In this document: positions 14,260 to 16,728 of the stretch, one piece after another
Position numbering within the stretch: position 1 is the first letter of the stretch
Layout of the letters: the number at the start of each line of letters is the position of its first letter
DNA from: an uncultured bacterium
GTDB taxonomy: Bacteria; Patescibacteriota; Saccharimonadia; Saccharimonadales; Saccharimonadaceae
Assembly (NCBI GenBank): GCA_903861015.1
Contig: CAIOSL010000049.1
Span: 1 to 16,728, forward strand
Reading direction: 5' to 3'
Length of the DNA: 16,728 nucleotides
The notes under the pieces: generated by a model
The model's input: only the letters and a program-made list of their open reading frames with translations
Database searches by the model: none
What the model was told of the DNA's origin: nothing
Made by a program: the position numbers and the translations under genes

Positions 14260-15075
14260 TATATCAGCCGCGACAACATTGTTGGCATTCAACCAACCCG
14301 CCAGCGTACCGCCATCCAGGTACTGCCCTTCGGCCGCCACCACCACCAATTCACCCGCCTGACCAACATAACGGTTGATAGGATCGGTGATATAGTATTC
14401 GCCCTGCTGCTGGCTGTCGGCAAATTCTGCAATCATCGACAGCAAGCGATAGTTAACAACGTATTTGCTAACATTAATCAAATTGCTCGGTGCCTCATCG
14501 ATCGATGGTTTCTCGACTATCCTAACAAATCTGTTGTTATCGTCCATTTGCAGCACGCCATATCTGCCAACACTCTCAATCGGCACATTAACACCCAACA
14601 TCGAACAACCACCAACCGGGGTCTTGGCAATCAGCCGCTCAACTTCGCTTGATCCATCGCTGTTGTATATAAAATCATCGCCCATCAGAACCACCACCGA
14701 CTCACCCGGGTCGATAAGTGGCGCCACCAAGGCAACTGGTATAGCCGTGCCGTATTTGCCTTCAATTGGCTGAATAACATAGTGAAAGTTAACCTTAGGC
14801 GGTTCAATCAGCGGCAGTAAATCTTGTTTGTTATTAGCTACCAGATAACGGCTTAGTTGGTCATTATGACTGTAATAGGCCTCCAGCTGGGTGTTTTGGC
14901 CACTAACAACAAAATATATATCAGTAATGCCGGCTTTTATACAATCCTGAACCACATAATCGACAATCGGACGATTACAAATTGGCAACATGCACTTTTC
15001 GATTGCTTTGCTGATTGGTAATCGCCTAGTGCCAAAGCCCGCCACCGGTATAATCGACTTTGTAATATTGTTCAT
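14254..15075 (-). CDS. galU: UTP-glucose-1-phosphate uridylyltransferase-like nucleotidyltransferase
   Basis: A 273-residue sugar-nucleotide pyrophosphorylase. It probably makes UDP-glucose from UTP and glucose-1-phosphate for surface glycans. The nucleotide-binding start is 'IPVAGFGTRRLPISKAIEKCMLP' (10-32), followed by 'RPIVDYVVQDCIKAGITDIYFV', 'QPIEGKYGTAIPV' , the metal-binding 'VVLMGDDFIYN', 'GRYGVLQ' and 'VRIVEKPSIDEAPSNLINVSKYV'. It departs from typical GalU at the usual K-x-x-P-K-E-M-L-P block, which reads KAIEKCMLP, and it is slightly short at the C-terminus. Other nucleotidyltransferases (for example RmlA) are less likely given the EKP..EAPSNL block. AAGGAA lies 5 bases before the ATG. 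The CAP gene ends 13 bases upstream, so the two are probably cotranscribed. Confidence 0.85.
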   Translation of the reverse strand: MNNITKSIIPVAGFGTRRLPISKAIEKCMLPICNRPIVDYVVQDCIKAGITDIYFVVSGQNTQLEAYYSHNDQLSRYLVANNKQDLLPLIEPPKVNFHYVIQPIEGKYGTAIPVALVAPLIDPGESVVVLMGDDFIYNSDGSSEVERLIAKTPVGGCSMLGVNVPIESVGRYGVLQMDDNNRFVRIVEKPSIDEAPSNLINVSKYVVNYRLLSMIAEFADSQQQGEYYITDPINRYVGQAGELVVVAAEGQYLDGGTLAGWLNANNVVAADIL

Positions 15076-15088
15076 GCTAGTTCCTTAA

Positions 15089-16018
15089 TTAAATCTGGCC
15101 GCCGCCGTAAAGTAATATAATTATTATACCAAACGACATCAAACCCACCGCTTTATACAGCCCATGGTGCTTATACCAAGATTGGCGCAAGGCCTTCGGT
15201 AGCTTTTGTCGATGAGTATGCGCCCATATCGCCACCAGAACAGTAATGATAGTCAAGAACAAACCAATAATCGCCGCCGGCGTCACCGACTGAAAAGCCA
15301 CGGCAAATTGAGTCAAAATATTCATTTGACCTTTAGCTACCGACCCAACAAAAGACGCCTGAGTGTTGGCAATTACGCTCTCGGCCGATAGCCCATACAG
15401 CGCCACTACTATGGTTGTGGTATGGCCATCCAAAACACCGGTCATAATCCCAAAACCAACATCTTGATAATCGGCTTTTAGTATATTGGCTTTATGCTCG
15501 GGCGAATTTAACCAGGCCGTCATAACGGCGTTAGTCGACATAAAACCCTTGGCCAAATTCTCACCGGCCTCGTTGTAGTTATAGTCAACATCACCGAACC
15601 ACTTCCACGGCTCCGTTCCGTCAGGCGACGTATGCGACCAGTATTGCTTGGCAAACATATCCTGGGCCTTCAAATATGCCGCACGGTTAAGCTTGTCATT
15701 CAATCTCAGATCGACCTGATCGGCCAAATATCTTTCGCGGTTAGTCTGGTCCAACAGGCCGTTTATAGTTATATCTGCCTCGCGCCCCAAAACACTACCG
15801 GTCGTCAACCCGTTATAGGCCAGTTGCAAGCCAATCACCAAAACGGCAACAATCACCAAACCATAACTACGAATCAAGTGCGGTCGATAATTGTTTTTGT
15901 GATGTGGCACAAACGTCATCTTGATATGATGGCGCAATCGCTTGATCGACAATTGAATCGTTTTTGGCTTTTTGTTTGTTTTGGCTTTCACGATACTACT
16001 AATATAAAACATAGGCAT
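15089..16018 (-). CDS. Membrane-anchored CAP/SCP-domain protein
   Basis: Up to 309 residues. A membrane helix at about 52-71 is followed by an extracellular CAP (cysteine-rich secretory, antigen 5, PR-1) domain at about 80-210. Its core is 'LNRAAYLKAQDMFAKQYWSH' (H129), 'EAGENLAKGF' (E153), 'AWLNSPEHKANIL' (H175) and 'YQDVGFGIMTG', the bacterial SCP pattern. Two more hydrophobic helices lie at about 244-266 and 288-305, so the domain is tethered at both ends. Bacterial CAP proteins are exported, with poorly known roles in surface or host contact. The start is uncertain: ATG at 16018 directly abuts the U tract of the upstream terminator, while a GTG at 15991 lies 9 bases after a TATATT box. 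The galU-like gene follows 13 bases downstream. Confidence 0.9.
   Translation of the reverse strand: MPMFYISSIVKAKTNKKPKTIQLSIKRLRHHIKMTFVPHHKNNYRPHLIRSYGLVIVAVLVIGLQLAYNGLTTGSVLGREADITINGLLDQTNRERYLADQVDLRLNDKLNRAAYLKAQDMFAKQYWSHTSPDGTEPWKWFGDVDYNYNEAGENLAKGFMSTNAVMTAWLNSPEHKANILKADYQDVGFGIMTGVLDGHTTTIVVALYGLSAESVIANTQASFVGSVAKGQMNILTQFAVAFQSVTPAAIIGLFLTIITVLVAIWAHTHRQKLPKALRQSWYKHHGLYKAVGLMSFGIIIILLYGGGQI
16001..16006 (-). promoter_or_regulatory. Possible -10 box of the CAP gene
   Basis: Minus-strand TATATT ends 9 bases before an in-frame GTG at 15991. This matches the near-leaderless spacing seen elsewhere in the window and would make the real start nine codons downstream of 16018. No clear -35 is visible. 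Confidence 0.35.
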
Positions 16019-16019
16019 T

Positions 16020-16049
16020 AAAAAAGCGAGCCCCAGGTCCAGGCTCGCT
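16020..16049 (-). terminator. Intrinsic terminator of the Ig-like surface protein gene
   Basis: AGCGAGCC (16025-16032) and GGCTCGCT (16042-16049) form a perfect 8-bp GC-rich stem with a 9-base loop. Six T residues follow on the minus strand. It lies 21 bases past the stop of the upstream gene. Confidence 0.92.
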
Positions 16050-16070
16050 GTTTTACGTTAGGCTAACGAT

Positions 16071-16728
16071 CTATTTATCGATGTCTTCTGGTATACCCAA
16101 AACCCACCAAACCGAACCAACACCGCTAATAATCAGAATCCACCAATACCACGCCAAGCCCAAAATTCGCCAAGTCGAGTCGGTTTTGCTATCGCTAGCG
16201 CCGGCTACGGCTGGATTATCTTGGTTGTTACCGGTCTGATCCGCGGTCGCAGCAGGTTGACTGGTCTGGTCACCCAAAACCGCTGGAGTTGCATCGACTT
16301 CACTGGTTGTTGGTGTGACCGTCGTGGTCGACTTTGCTACAGGAACCACCGGTGCTTGGTAATCAAACGCGTAATCGAAGCTGTTTTGATTGCCGAACTC
16401 ATCAGCCGCGATTAGTGTAAATTTATATTTGCCACTGTTAATAACTTTGAAAGCCGGCTCCAGTAAGGTGCCGTCAAAGGTTGCACCCAAAGGATTAGCC
16501 GCAGCACCTTGCCAGCTAAAACTCTTGTAACCGTCAACCGTCAGAGTCGGCGTATAAATATTACCACTAACATTAGATGTCGAATAATTGATTATTGGCG
16601 CCGTATTATCAATCGACAGGGTTATCTCCTGACTACCAATATTACCCGCCGTATCAGTCGCCTCGACGCGGATAGTATAATCACCGCTAGCTAGGCCAGT
16701 TGTATCCCAGATCGCACCCGTAAAAGCA
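16071..16728 (-). CDS. Cell-surface protein with Ig-like repeats, C-terminal part
   Basis: Partial gene: the frame is open through the right window edge, so 218 C-terminal codons are visible. Two Ig-like units are seen. The first is 'DYTIRVEATDTAGNIGSQEI' followed by 'TLSIDNTAPIINY'; the second is 'KYKFTLIAADEFGNQNSFDY' followed by 'QAPVV'. The shared pattern (Gly-x-Tyr, alternating beta residues, AxDxxGN, then xAPxx) is typical of bacterial Ig-like domains. Next is a Thr/Pro/Ala/Gln-rich, low-complexity stalk of about 65 residues. A tryptophan-rich membrane helix ('ILGLAWYWWILIISGVG') and a short acidic tail (PEDIDK) end the protein. No LPxTG sortase motif is present, so it is probably anchored by the helix. 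An adhesin-like role is plausible but unproven. Stop is TAA. Confidence 0.85.
   Translation of the reverse strand, partial: AFTGAIWDTTGLASGDYTIRVEATDTAGNIGSQEITLSIDNTAPIINYSTSNVSGNIYTPTLTVDGYKSFSWQGAAANPLGATFDGTLLEPAFKVINSGKYKFTLIAADEFGNQNSFDYAFDYQAPVVPVAKSTTTVTPTTSEVDATPAVLGDQTSQPAATADQTGNNQDNPAVAGASDSKTDSTWRILGLAWYWWILIISGVGSVWWVLGIPEDIDK

Noticed and set aside
15632..16021. 129-codon plus-strand frame over the CAP gene
   Set aside because: Antisense shadow of a gene with clear CAP motifs; composition is unlike a real protein.

Overview
The window is a dense, gene-packed bacterial chromosome segment. The most likely source is a reduced-genome member of the Patescibacteria/CPR, probably Candidatus Saccharibacteria (TM7). 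This rests on the gene set and protein style: type B L31, short EF-Ts, a PrmC with NLPY instead of NPPY, and an rpsB-to-proS block that has lost pyrH, cdsA and dxr. It also rests on familiar-looking TM7 hypothetical proteins. It was not checked by any search. TGA, TAG and TAA are all used as stops, so the genetic code looks standard. No mobile element, CRISPR array, tRNA or rRNA gene was seen. No gene-free stretch reaches 300 bases; the longest intergenic gap is about 180 bases. Layout: 1-146 is the 5' end of lysS, followed leftward-oriented by greA, proS, a CPBP-type membrane protease, rseP, uppS, frr, tsf and rpsB (all minus strand, 215-6512). This is the classic translation/cell-envelope cluster in compact form. 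At 6513-6695 a divergent promoter region drives rpsB-tsf to the left and rpmE (type B L31) to the right, followed by prfA and prmC (plus strand, to 8956). Next come a polytopic membrane protein and a LytR-CpsA-Psr (LCP) protein on the minus strand, and lepB (signal peptidase I) on the plus strand from a divergent promoter region. From 12141 to the end all genes are minus strand: parB, parA, rplU, a GalU-like nucleotidyltransferase, a membrane-anchored CAP-domain protein, and the C-terminus of an Ig-like surface protein that runs off the window. Functional picture: the left half holds translation factors (RRF, EF-Ts, S2, L31, RF1 and its methyltransferase, ProRS, LysRS) with undecaprenyl-diphosphate synthesis and site-2 protease. 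The right half combines chromosome partitioning (ParAB) with export and cell-surface functions (signal peptidase, LCP ligase, sugar-nucleotide synthesis, CAP and Ig surface proteins). Regulatory reading: the clearest non-coding signal is the rpsB leader, where a 9-bp hairpin carries in its loop an exact 8-nt complement of the rpsB Shine-Dalgarno region. This can form a pseudoknot that hides the ribosome binding site. A second genome-style signal is repeated: several genes (rpmE, frr, proS, lepB, the 8940-9743 membrane protein, perhaps lysS and the CAP gene) have a good -10 box that ends only 9-10 bases before the start codon, which predicts leaderless or near-leaderless mRNAs. Genes with longer leaders (rpsB, prfA, parA, rplU) carry Shine-Dalgarno sequences. 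Several terminators abut or overlap the extended -10 box of the next gene.
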